64,000 nt of DNA from NCBI GenBank assembly GCA_947471985.1, contig CANIZL010000023.1, positions 1-64,000 on the forward strand, written 5' to 3'. The position numbers were made by a program, and so were the translations under genes. Under the pieces are notes generated by a model, which ran no database searches, was not told the origin of the DNA, and saw only the letters and a list, made by a program, of their open reading frames with translations. Origin of the DNA: Verrucomicrobiota bacterium (GTDB lineage: Bacteria > Verrucomicrobiota > Verrucomicrobiia > Limisphaerales > UBA9464). This document shows, piece after piece, positions 41,362-49,439 of this stretch (position 1 is the stretch's first letter; every line of letters starts with the position of its first letter).

Positions 41362-43215
41362 TCAGTCGAAAACGCTGATCTCGCGGTTCGCTTTCCGCAG
41401 CTTGCGACAGAGTCCGCGACTCAGGTTTTCCAGCAGCTTGATCTTGATGGCGGGATGCTTGTGACCCAGGGAATCCAGGTCATCGATACTCAGCAGATCA
41501 CACTCCACCGCCTGGTCAGCCTGGATCACCGCGGAGCGCGGGGCCCGGTCGAGCACGGCCATGTCGCCAAAAGCCATGCCCGGCGAAAATGTCGCCAGCC
41601 GCTTGCGCGCCCCGGAGTCCAAAGTCACGAGCACACTCACCGTGCCCCGGGCCAGAAAAAACAGGTCCCTCGCCTCGTCGCCCACATTGATGATGACCTC
41701 GCCCCGCTGATAGTGGCGGCGGGTCAGCAGCGTGGACAGCAGCTCAACCTCGGCCGGGGTGAATCCGACGAAGAGTTCATAATCCGCGCGTTCACACGAA
41801 CGATCCGGGGTGCGGCCGGGGAGATGGGCGTCGAGGACCTGATTTTCACACCATTCGAGCGCCGGATCATTGTCCTCGTAAGCGTGAAACAACGCTGTGA
41901 AACGCGCCCCCAGCTTGGCCTTCAGGTAGCGCCGCAGCAGGGGCAGCCGGGCCGAATACGAGAACAGCAGGGTGCGCCCGGTCGCCGATAATTTTTCCAG
42001 GAGATCCAGGAACAACCGGCACGCGCTCTCATTGATGCTCAGCACGCGTTTCAGGTCCAGCACCAGATGTTCAATCGCCGCCAGATTGTCGAAGATGTCC
42101 CGCACCACGAATTCCGCCGTCGCAAAAGTGAAGTGCCCCTGCAACTGATAGACCTGAATACCCACACCGAATTGGCGCAAAACCTGACTTTCCCGGGTGT
42201 CCCGCACGCGACTGGAAGTGACGTCGGCACCGGAGAACTTGAGACGGATGGTGGAACGGCCCACGCCCGGCCGGTTGAAAAGATGCAGATCAAAAATCCG
42301 CGACAGCTCGTTACAGACCCGGATCCCACGGACACTGTTGCCCCGCGCATCGAGCGGCGGCGAAAAGACCCCGATCCCCATCTGTCCCGGCAGAACCGCG
42401 ATGACTCCCCCCGCCACCCCGCTCTTGGCCGGCATGCCGATGTTGTAAATCCATTCTCCCGCGAAATCATACATGCCGCAGGAAGCCATCACGCTGAGGA
42501 CGCTTTCCACGTATTCGCCCCGGATGGCCTGCTTGCCCGTCACCGGGTTGACGCCTCGATTGGCCAGCGTCGCCGCCATGATGCCGAGATCCCGGCAGTT
42601 CACCGAGATGGAGCATTGCTTGAAGTAGAGTTCAACGGTGGGAGTAGGGTCGCCCGTGAGGATGTCGAAATTCCGGAGCATGTGTCCGATCGCCCGATTG
42701 CGGTGACCGGTTTCGTTTTCGGAAGCGTACACGCTATCGTCGAGCGAGAGTTCCCGCCCGGCGTAGAGCGAGAAGGTGTCTATCAGCCGCTGAAAGCGCG
42801 TCTTCACCGTACGCCCGGCGATGAGACCGGCGGAGGCAATCGCTCCCGCGTTGATCATCGGATTGCGTGGCCGGCCGGTGCCGGGGTCGAGGCTGATGGA
42901 ATTGAAGGCGTCGCCGGTGGGTTCGACCCCGACCTTGGCCAGCACCGGTGCCCGCCCGTTGTCCTCCAGGGCGAGGCCGTAAACAAACGGCTTCGAAATG
43001 GATTGGATGGTAAACGGCTGCCGCGAGTCCCCCACCTCGTAAACCGCGCCGGTGGCGGTCACGAGGCAGATGCCAAACCAGTTCGGATTGGCCTTCGCAA
43101 GCTCCGGAATGTAGGTGGCCAAATCCCCTTCCTTCACACCGGCAAACTGCCGGTGCAACTCCTGCAAATAGTCATGAATCGGCGATGTGGTATGAGAATT
43201 ATTCCGATGTTTCAT
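41362..43215 (-). CDS. Glutaminase fused to STAS and cyclic-nucleotide-binding domains
   Basis: 617 residues. The N-terminal part (about 1-310) is a class A, serine-dependent glutaminase (glutamine to glutamate plus ammonia), with the catalytic S72-I-S-K75 in QSISKPFVYGLAL, NPMINAGAIAS, ENETGHRNRAIGHML and KSGVAGGVIAVLPG. A STAS-like domain (about 330-435; LDLKRVLSINESACRLFLDL) and a cNMP domain (about 475-590) follow. The cassette reads FGDMAVL with RSA, so the phosphate-binding residues look intact. Domain organisation suggests control by ligand or partner. It is first in a co-directional run with an ADH (34 bases), an APC permease and an ALDH. Confidence 0.92.
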   Translation of the reverse strand: MKHRNNSHTTSPIHDYLQELHRQFAGVKEGDLATYIPELAKANPNWFGICLVTATGAVYEVGDSRQPFTIQSISKPFVYGLALEDNGRAPVLAKVGVEPTGDAFNSISLDPGTGRPRNPMINAGAIASAGLIAGRTVKTRFQRLIDTFSLYAGRELSLDDSVYASENETGHRNRAIGHMLRNFDILTGDPTPTVELYFKQCSISVNCRDLGIMAATLANRGVNPVTGKQAIRGEYVESVLSVMASCGMYDFAGEWIYNIGMPAKSGVAGGVIAVLPGQMGIGVFSPPLDARGNSVRGIRVCNELSRIFDLHLFNRPGVGRSTIRLKFSGADVTSSRVRDTRESQVLRQFGVGIQVYQLQGHFTFATAEFVVRDIFDNLAAIEHLVLDLKRVLSINESACRLFLDLLEKLSATGRTLLFSYSARLPLLRRYLKAKLGARFTALFHAYEDNDPALEWCENQVLDAHLPGRTPDRSCERADYELFVGFTPAEVELLSTLLTRRHYQRGEVIINVGDEARDLFFLARGTVSVLVTLDSGARKRLATFSPGMAFGDMAVLDRAPRSAVIQADQAVECDLLSIDDLDSLGHKHPAIKIKLLENLSRGLCRKLRKANREISVFD

Positions 43216-43384
43216 GAACGCGATTGACCACCAAACAGCTGCAATTTACGAGGCATTGCCACAGGGGCGCGGACTCTTAGCCGATCTGAGGAAATGCGCA
43301 ACGGCTTCGCCGGATTGCATGAGCGGACAAGGCGGATCCCATGGGTGGATGGAACCCGACGCGGCCATGACGCAGGAATCGAAA

Positions 43385-44563
43385 TTAACCAAACCGCTTT
43401 TGGATCACGGCGGCGACGGTCCACATGGCACAAACGAATACATAGGTGAACGCCGCCGACCAAATTGTTCGCCCGGGTATTCTTGAACGCCATGCCACCG
43501 GACAGATCGTGTCGCGGTGCTTGCGCCACCAAAGGAAGACAGCGAATCCGCAGCCATGCAGGAACCCCCACGACAACCAGTAGTAATTCGGCTTGTGCCA
43601 GAGGCCGACGAGCGTAAAGAGGATCAAACAATTCAGGTAAGGGTAGGACTTCTTGCAACCCCATCGATTGTAGAAAATCAAGTCCCGGAAGACCCCGGTC
43701 ACGGACTGATTCCAATTCGCCCAAAAGTCGGAAAGGTTGGGGCGTCCGAAGGGACGGTCAAAGCTGGGAGGGAGGTCCAGCCCCATGCGTTGTCCGAGGA
43801 TTTCCTGGGTTCGGAAGACCGCGGCGGCCACCAGGAGGAAGTTCCAGGGAGTGAGCAGAAAGATGTTCAGGCACAACCGCAACCCATGCGGAAGTTGAAC
43901 CACCCAGACACCCAGCCAATGAATGCCGGCAGCCACGGCGACGAAGGCCGCCACCGGCAGAAATTGCCGCCACCAGGCTAGCCCCGATGGACCGCGCGTT
44001 GCCCTGGGTTCGACCAAACGGTCCCATTGAGGCAAAAAATGGGTGTAGCGAAGAAATGGACCGACGCAGGTCACCGGCAGTGCCGTCCAGACCAGGAATT
44101 GTTGAGCATTCAGCACCCGGATTTTTCCGGCACCCGCCTCCCAGAGCAGCATCACCCAGCGAAGAAGCAGAAACATGTCGAAGAGACTCCACCGCCAAAG
44201 CCGCCCGTAAACGGACAACTCCACCCGGTCCAGCACGAATCCCTGAACGATGATAGATACCAAGACGACTGCCAAAATGAGTCCGCAGGCCCGCCGCCAC
44301 CGGGCGGCAGATGTTCCCCTGAACCCCACGAGGTGGTTGGCCGAAAGAAATGCCAGCACGTTCAGCCCCACCCAGGCCGGCCCATATAGCCAGCAGAGGA
44401 TCGGGAGCGAGGCCAAGGTGAGGCTGAGCAGACCCTTTGGCCGGCGGATCGCGGGAAAGCCAGCAAAAATCAGCGTCCACGCAATCGACAATACCAGCAT
44501 TGGAAGCCAAGCACCAAACAACCGCTCTAACGCAGTCCACAACGTCACAGGAAAATGGCCCAT
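43385..44563 (-). CDS. MBOAT-family membrane acyltransferase (DltB/AlgI-like)
   Basis: 392 residues with about nine to eleven membrane segments. MBOAT signatures: RPNLSDFWANWNQSVTGVFR (276-293) before the catalytic region and His323 in LVGLWH, with His336 in WGFLHG. MBOATs such as DltB and AlgI move an acyl group across the membrane onto a cell-surface polymer. It lies 42 bases downstream of the GNAT gene, in the same operon as a carrier protein and a carrier-protein ligase. Transfer of an aminoacyl or acyl group from the carrier onto a surface glycan is inference. Confidence 0.87.
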   Translation of the reverse strand: MGHFPVTLWTALERLFGAWLPMLVLSIAWTLIFAGFPAIRRPKGLLSLTLASLPILCWLYGPAWVGLNVLAFLSANHLVGFRGTSAARWRRACGLILAVVLVSIIVQGFVLDRVELSVYGRLWRWSLFDMFLLLRWVMLLWEAGAGKIRVLNAQQFLVWTALPVTCVGPFLRYTHFLPQWDRLVEPRATRGPSGLAWWRQFLPVAAFVAVAAGIHWLGVWVVQLPHGLRLCLNIFLLTPWNFLLVAAAVFRTQEILGQRMGLDLPPSFDRPFGRPNLSDFWANWNQSVTGVFRDLIFYNRWGCKKSYPYLNCLILFTLVGLWHKPNYYWLSWGFLHGCGFAVFLWWRKHRDTICPVAWRSRIPGRTIWSAAFTYVFVCAMWTVAAVIQKRFG

Positions 44564-44605
44564 CTGAAGTTCTGGAGATTCTTGCGACCGGCCACCGAAG
44601 CACGC

Positions 44606-45130
44606 CTAGTCGAGGATCCGGACCATCTGCACTAGTTCATCGTGCCACCCAAGCTCAAGATAAAGGCGCCTGGCGGACGGATTGCCAGCGATCACCTGAA
44701 GCTCCATGCGTTTGATGCCCCGGGCTCGAAACCCTTCGGTAGCGGCCGCCATTAGCTGGCGGCCAACACCCAGGCCCCGACGGCTTTCATCGACGAATAC
44801 GTCACTGATGAAGCCCACACTTCCGCCGCCAAAGTACCCCGGAAGCACGCGTTCACGGCCGCAAAGAAAACCGATCGGCTGGCACTCCTCCTCGGCCAGC
44901 CAGACATGGACAAACCTCCCCAGCAGCGGCCGTACGCCCTTCGCCCACTGGGCGAAGCCATCCGGGGGCACGGCCACCTGCATGCCATTGAGCGTTTGAT
45001 GCTCGTAGAGCTTCATCCACAGCGGCGCCACCGAGTCAAGATCCTCGACGCCAGACAGCCGCAGGGAGATCTGCACCCTCGCCAACGGAGTCGGGACCGA
45101 TCCACCCACGGAGTCCGCCGGCGCACTCAT
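44606..45130 (-). CDS. GNAT-family N-acetyltransferase
   Basis: 174 residues. Motif A is FISDVFVDESRRGLGVGRQLMAAA, with RRGLGVG as the acyl-CoA pyrophosphate site; motif B is LQVIAGNPSARRLYLELGW. The substrate is unknown; in this operon it may act on the amino group of the aminoacyl carrier, as an N-acylating step, but that is inference. The start codon overlaps the ligase stop (ATGA), so translation is coupled. Confidence 0.85.
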   Translation of the reverse strand: MSAPADSVGGSVPTPLARVQISLRLSGVEDLDSVAPLWMKLYEHQTLNGMQVAVPPDGFAQWAKGVRPLLGRFVHVWLAEEECQPIGFLCGRERVLPGYFGGGSVGFISDVFVDESRRGLGVGRQLMAAATEGFRARGIKRMELQVIAGNPSARRLYLELGWHDELVQMVRILD

Positions 45131-46350
45131 TCAACGAGATCGTCCCGCAGATTCGCCGGCCAATCGGCGGGATTCGGCCCGTGCTGGGCCACGACCGCCA
45201 GCGCCACCCGTTCAAGCCCAAAACCGACACACCCCGTGTGCACGGGTTGCCCATCGATGGAGCTAATGGAAAAGCTGCGCCCGAAGAAATCCTGGTGAAT
45301 GTTGAAGGATCCGATGGCTACGCTGCTGCCCGGCCGATAGGGAAGAGCTGCGCGCACCTCAAACTTGAGGTCAAACGCACGCTGAAATGCGGACTGTTGG
45401 GAAAAATCATCGATGAAGAATGGATCCGTAGCGGTCTTGATCTCGTAGGCCAACTTCCAGCGATCCAGCAAGCTGGCACAGGCGGCGATCACCTTTTTCC
45501 GCTGCTCCAAAATGAAATCCTTCGGCCCCACAAAAATCATCTCCCGCATCGAAAAATCCCAGAGCCGCTCCAAGCCGCGCAAGTTGCCGGACTCAAATCG
45601 GAAACACTTGCCTCGGGCGGTGATAATCCGCGGCCGGGTCTGCCGGCTATCCGCCAGCCAGGCGTAGCAGTGAAAACACACCGTGGGCGATAGCAGGGTC
45701 TCGGGTTGGGCCAGACTCCCGGGCGCGACCTTCAAATGACCGTCCTGCCAGTCCGCCTGCTCGGCAAAATCCTGAATGGCCTCCAAATCCTCCCGCAAAT
45801 GCTGAACCAGAGACAGAGAGTGGGGGAATGACTTAATATAACGGCAACGGCTCAGAAGATCGCCACCGACGATGCTGGGAAACTGATGGGCCTCAGGAAG
45901 AAAGGGGCGTACAGCCTTCAGGAACTGACGGTCGAAACCCTCCACCAACGCCACCAGATGAGGCCCCAATCCATAACGCCCGTTGCCGTACCGGTACAAC
46001 TGGCCCTCAGCCTCCAGCGTTTGGTGGGGATCCTGAGAATAACCCGACGGTCCGCCAGGTTGGCTGACCAGGATACTCTCCCCCCGGGACCGGTACGAGC
46101 GACAGACCTTGGTTGCAACTTCCCGTAAGCGAAGAGCCACCGTATCGAGCTGGTCCTCGCTGCCGGCCCGCAGTCGGAAATGAACGGTCCGGTTGGAATC
46201 GGCGATCTGAAACCCGGCCAGTTTCTCGGACACGTAATGGAGCTTGCCCACCACATCACCGACCAATTCGGCGGGGATCACCAAACCCAGATCCACCGAA
46301 TGGGGAAAATCAGCTGTTTTATCCACAATCGAATCAATCTGCTTGGCCAC
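45127..46350 (-). CDS. Class II aminoacyl-tRNA-synthetase-like amino acid:carrier-protein ligase
   Basis: 407 residues, starting at GTG 46350, overlapping the carrier-protein gene by 17 bases. The core resembles the seryl-tRNA synthetase-like aa:CP ligases of Bradyrhizobium, which load an amino acid (Gly or Ala) onto the phosphopantetheine of a carrier protein and lack a tRNA-binding domain. Seen: LLSRCRYIKSFPHSL (C169), LLSPTVCFHCYAW (C225), the motif 2-like CFRFES with R251 and E253, MREMIFVG (E270), and motif 3 with C374 in HTGCVGFGLERV (R381). The Cys/Glu/Cys set may bind zinc, as in those ligases. The large N-terminal region is not recognised. Confidence 0.85.
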   Translation of the reverse strand: MAKQIDSIVDKTADFPHSVDLGLVIPAELVGDVVGKLHYVSEKLAGFQIADSNRTVHFRLRAGSEDQLDTVALRLREVATKVCRSYRSRGESILVSQPGGPSGYSQDPHQTLEAEGQLYRYGNGRYGLGPHLVALVEGFDRQFLKAVRPFLPEAHQFPSIVGGDLLSRCRYIKSFPHSLSLVQHLREDLEAIQDFAEQADWQDGHLKVAPGSLAQPETLLSPTVCFHCYAWLADSRQTRPRIITARGKCFRFESGNLRGLERLWDFSMREMIFVGPKDFILEQRKKVIAACASLLDRWKLAYEIKTATDPFFIDDFSQQSAFQRAFDLKFEVRAALPYRPGSSVAIGSFNIHQDFFGRSFSISSIDGQPVHTGCVGFGLERVALAVVAQHGPNPADWPANLRDDLVE

Positions 46351-46585
46351 TCACAGCTTTGACGATCGACGGGACATCCGTCAGATCAGCAATCAAATGG
46401 CCCGGACATGACCATTTGAAGGCATCCTCGAGACTGGCAATCAGCTCCATGTGCCCCATGGAATCCCAAGCAGCCGGGTCGCCCATGCGCAAATCACCTG
46501 CGATCTCCGCCGCAGAAAGCTTGAAGGTCTGCCCAATGACAGCCCGCACCGTCGCCTCGACCTGTTCACATCCCAACTGGCTCAT
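46334..46585 (-). CDS. Acyl carrier protein for the aa:CP ligase
   Basis: 83 residues, the standard carrier-protein size. The phosphopantetheine attachment site is Ser42 in AWDSMGHMELI; the usual motif is DSL/DSM. It begins SQLGCEQVEATVRAVIGQTF, and helix II is the ELIASLEDAF segment. First gene of the operon; its stop overlaps the ligase start by 17 bases. Likely aminoacylated on phosphopantetheine by the ligase, as in Bradyrhizobium pairs. The charge pattern differs from fatty-acid ACP, and no fatty-acid genes are nearby. Confidence 0.88.
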   Translation of the reverse strand: MSQLGCEQVEATVRAVIGQTFKLSAAEIAGDLRMGDPAAWDSMGHMELIASLEDAFKWSCPGHLIADLTDVPSIVKAVSGQAD

Positions 46586-46892
46586 ACTGTGGGAACACTA
46601 TCGAGTTGCCCAAAACCGACGCAATCCGGATCTTGAGAGTTTTTCCGGGATGCAGTCCGTCTGATGCAACCTGCCGCGCCCGGGCGCCGATCCACTTCCG
46701 GCCCAAATCTCCCTCCCCGGCGGGGAATCCCAGGAAAGGACAGGTGCGGATGACCCTCGCCAGCCTCATTCCAGTCGCACTGATTGAGCGAAAAAAACAG
46801 TACCGCCAAACCCGCCTCATGACGCGCAGGCTGGAAGGGAAAACATCTTTCCTTGGACAGATGGGCTCGCCGGGCTTGAGCGTAGGTCGTCG
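46586..46892. other. Intergenic region, divergent promoters expected
   Basis: 307 bases between the minus-strand carrier-protein operon and the plus-strand FkbM gene. No gene is convincing and no riboswitch or repeat is recognised; promoters for both directions should lie here but I see no clear consensus boxes. Confidence 0.5.
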
Positions 46893-47648
46893 ATGCAAGC
46901 ACCTCTGCGGCTGCGGGATTTTCTGACTTTGGGCAGCCGAATGCGCTATCTGGTTTGGCGTTTCGGTTGGCAGCGAGCATCGCCTATCGTGGTCCGGCTC
47001 CGCGAGGGGCCGTGGATAAAAGTTCGCCCGGCACCCAGCACGGACCTCATCACGGCGTTCGAGATTTTCGTCAGCCAGCTCTACGAACCCCCGAGCCCCT
47101 TGCCGGACGTCTCCTGCATCTGCGATCTCGGCGCCAACGTGGGCTATTCCGTCGTTTCCTTCTGCCACCGTTTTCCCAACGCCCGGGTATTCGCTTTTGA
47201 ACCCCATCCGGTCCACGCCCAATTGGTTCGCGATCACCTGGCGCTCAACCACCTGACCGCACGGGTCGAACTTTTGCCGGTGGCCGCCGGCACCGCCGCC
47301 TCGACTGCCTGGCTCACCGACAACGAGTCCAGCTCCGAAGTGCGGGAGCAATCGACCACCGGCGCCCATCAGATTGCCGTGATGGACTGGTTGGCGTGGG
47401 CTGGGACCCGCGTGATCGATCTGTTGAAGATCGACATCGAGGGCTCCGAGAAGCCCCTGCTGGCGGATCCCCGATTCCGTCAACTGCAGGTCCGGCTCCT
47501 GGTACTGGAATGGCATTTTGATGCCACCGGCGGATCCCTGCACGAAGCCCAACTCGCGCTGGCCGCCGCCGGCTACGAGATGATCCACAGCGTCCAGGAT
47601 ACCCCGCATTGCCTGCTGGTCTGGGCGCGTCGGAAAGCGGCGTCGTGA
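46893..47648 (+). CDS. FkbM-family SAM-dependent methyltransferase
   Basis: 251 residues. SAM-binding: VSCICDLGANVGYSVVSFC, with the acidic loop VFAFEPHPVHAQLVRDHL, then LLKIDIEGSEKPLLADP, the FkbM signature. Members O-methylate sugars or polyketides. It is divergent from the carrier-protein operon. As the polysaccharide genes are elsewhere in the window, its target may be a surface sugar, but this is inference. Confidence 0.88.
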   Translation: MQAPLRLRDFLTLGSRMRYLVWRFGWQRASPIVVRLREGPWIKVRPAPSTDLITAFEIFVSQLYEPPSPLPDVSCICDLGANVGYSVVSFCHRFPNARVFAFEPHPVHAQLVRDHLALNHLTARVELLPVAAGTAASTAWLTDNESSSEVREQSTTGAHQIAVMDWLAWAGTRVIDLLKIDIEGSEKPLLADPRFRQLQVRLLVLEWHFDATGGSLHEAQLALAAAGYEMIHSVQDTPHCLLVWARRKAAS

Positions 47649-48040
47649 TCTGCGTGGGAAGCGGGCCAACCGGGCAAAGCAAAACAGCCACCGCACAGTC
47701 GACCTGCCCGGGTATTACCAAACGGAGTTCGCGGATACAGTCGGTCGAACTACCGAGGCCGGATCGGTGGGGCCGGTCATCGTGGGTGAGCAGTGAACGA
47801 TCGGCATCCCATTAGACTCATGGGGCCACTGCCTGTTTGGTTGGGGATCATCTTCAACGGGCCCATCGCGGTCGGTCCACCTCACCAAATATAAATGGCC
47901 ACCAACACGGGATTTGCACTCCAAGAGTGTCTTGCGCAGACCTAGAGCCGGGTCACCCCGGACTTAAGAAAACCAAACTAACCGCCCTCACTAGCAAACG
48001 CCTGCTCGACGAAGGAAATGGAAGGTTTTCTTGAGGAAAT
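47649..48040. other. Gene-free stretch before tRNA-Lys
   Basis: 392 bases with no convincing coding potential on either strand and no recognised RNA or repeat. Its 3' side approaches the CCA end of the minus-strand tRNA-Lys gene, so it includes the downstream region of that gene. Confidence 0.5.
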
Positions 48041-48115
<75 letters not shown>

Positions 48116-48314
48116 ACCGAAAACCGGTCACTTTACTGGCTCATCACCCATCGGTTGTCAAACCGGATCTCTTCGCAAGCCGCATCCAGCGTCGTCACAA
48201 CCGATCCCAACCCGCTACGACACCCACTCTCCCGAGATCATGCCCACCCGCCACAGCTCCCCACCATGCCCTTCGGCAGGAGTGTTGCCGAACTTCAATC
48301 AGACGCCGCAGGCA

Positions 48315-48364
48315 GGCGCCGCAGCGCCCTCCGCGGCAGGGCTCACGCCCCTGCCGGCGGCGCC
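48315..48364. other. Large nested stem-loop just past the NIL gene
   Basis: Outer arms GGCGCCGC (48315-48322) and GCGGCGCC (48357-48364) pair perfectly; an inner hairpin GGCAGGGC (48335-48342) pairs with GCCCCTGCC (48347-48355) with one bulged base. It begins immediately after the stop codon of the minus-strand operon that starts at the SAM riboswitch. There is no T-tract, so it may be an mRNA 3' stabiliser or a rho-dependent barrier. Confidence 0.55.
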
Positions 48365-48706
48365 TTACGACTCCAGAGCACTGAGCTCCACCGGCTCCAC
48401 CCGGACGCCCACCTTCCGCAGCCAGGTGATCGCCGCTTCCACGTCCTTCGACGCCCCTTCCAGTTCCAGACACAAAATCCCAATCTTGTCCGTCACGCTC
48501 GCCTGACGGATGTCGAAGGTAATCGGGAACCGCTGGCTCATCTGCCAGATCACCGGTTCCTTGATGTGCTCCGGGGGATAACTCAGCCACAGCCGGCGGG
48601 CCGTCTTAGGTTCCGTCACCTTCCGAGCGACGGTCCGTGCCGCCTTGCGGACGGGCTTGGCAGCGGCGGTGGATTTGCGAGGGGCGGCTGCTTTGGTCTT
48701 GGCCAT
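48365..48706 (-). CDS. NIL-domain protein with basic histone-like N-terminal tail
   Basis: 113 residues. The C-terminal part (about 40-110: RLWLSYPPEHIKEPVIWQMS through VGVRVEPVEL) is a NIL domain, the small ligand-binding domain found in MetN transporters and in NIL-ferredoxin proteins of homocysteine synthesis. The N-terminal 38 residues are Ala, Lys, Pro and Arg only, as in histone H1 tails, which is not usual for NIL proteins. Last gene of the riboswitch-controlled operon, 40 bases after the second MoaD-like gene. A sulfur or methionine role is inference. Confidence 0.78.
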   Translation of the reverse strand: MAKTKAAAPRKSTAAAKPVRKAARTVARKVTEPKTARRLWLSYPPEHIKEPVIWQMSQRFPITFDIRQASVTDKIGILCLELEGASKDVEAAITWLRKVGVRVEPVELSALES

Positions 48707-48746
48707 GGGTGGATAATTGGGGGTTGAAAATGATCAGCAAACGGAC

Positions 48747-49022
48747 TCAGCCCCCGGCGATGGCCGGAATGATGCTGATTTCGTCGCCGTCCTTGACCGG
48801 CGTGGCGCTGTTCTGGAGAAACCGGATGTCCTCCTCGTTCACGTAAACGTTCACGAAGCGGCGCACCTCGCCGGCGTCGTCGACCAAACGTTCCTGGATG
48901 CCGGGGAACTTCTCCTGCAATTCGGCAATGACACGGCCGATCGTGCCGGCGCTCACCTCCACGACTTCAGCGTCGTTGGTCAGCTTCCGGAGCGGAGTAG
49001 GAATGCGAACTTTTGCGGACAT
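48747..49022 (-). CDS. MoaD/ThiS-family sulfur-carrier protein, copy 2
   Basis: 91 residues, beta-grasp fold typical of MoaD and ThiS. It ends IPAIAGG, the C-terminal Gly-Gly that is adenylated and converted to a thiocarboxylate. Opens VRIPTPLRKLTNDAEVVEVSAGTIGRVIAELQ. Start at ATG 49022. It follows the first MoaD-like gene with 135 bases between, third gene of the operon behind the SAM riboswitch. The E1-like activating enzyme is not in the window. Confidence 0.85.
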   Translation of the reverse strand: MSAKVRIPTPLRKLTNDAEVVEVSAGTIGRVIAELQEKFPGIQERLVDDAGEVRRFVNVYVNEEDIRFLQNSATPVKDGDEISIIPAIAGG

Positions 49023-49157
49023 AAGAAAGGGGAAACTCGGGGACGGGCGATGACTGGCAAGTATGGGTTCCGCCGGCACCCGTGGAATCACGAACGACTC
49101 ACCCCTCCGGGCATCCCGTTTCCAGGAAGCCCGGCAGGCACGGGTGTACGGCGCGCT

Positions 49158-49439
49158 TCAACCGCCCGCGAAGGCAGGAATGATGCTGAGTTCGTCGCCG
49201 GGCTTCAACGGGGTTCGGCTCTGATCGAGAAAACGGATGTCTTCCTGGTTCACAAAGACCAGAACACTGCCCCGGATGTTGCCCGCTTCATCCAGCAGGC
49301 GCTCCCGGATGCCATTGAAGCGGGCATGCAAGGCCTCGATGGCGTCACCCACGGTGCCCGCAGCGACCTCCACGGATTCGTGGTTGTCACAGAAGCGTCG
49401 CAGCGTGGGCGGGAGGGAAATGCGGACGGACGTGGGCAT
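49158..49439 (-). CDS. MoaD/ThiS-family sulfur-carrier protein, copy 1
   Basis: 93 residues, same fold as the next gene: VRISLPPTLRRFCDNHESVEVAAGTVGDAI at the start and an ending of IPAFAGG, with the exposed Gly-Gly. The two carriers share most residues, e.g. the EDIRFL and DELSIIPA/DEISIIPA blocks, suggesting tandem duplication. Its ATG overlaps the stop of the threonine-synthase-like gene by one base (TGATG), so it is translated together with it. Such carriers supply sulfur to an acceptor when paired with a PLP enzyme. Confidence 0.87.
   Translation of the reverse strand: MPTSVRISLPPTLRRFCDNHESVEVAAGTVGDAIEALHARFNGIRERLLDEAGNIRGSVLVFVNQEDIRFLDQSRTPLKPGDELSIIPAFAGG

Noticed and set aside
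46606-46926. Short frame upstream of and overlapping the FkbM gene
   Set aside because: It overlaps a well-supported methyltransferase start and shows no domain.
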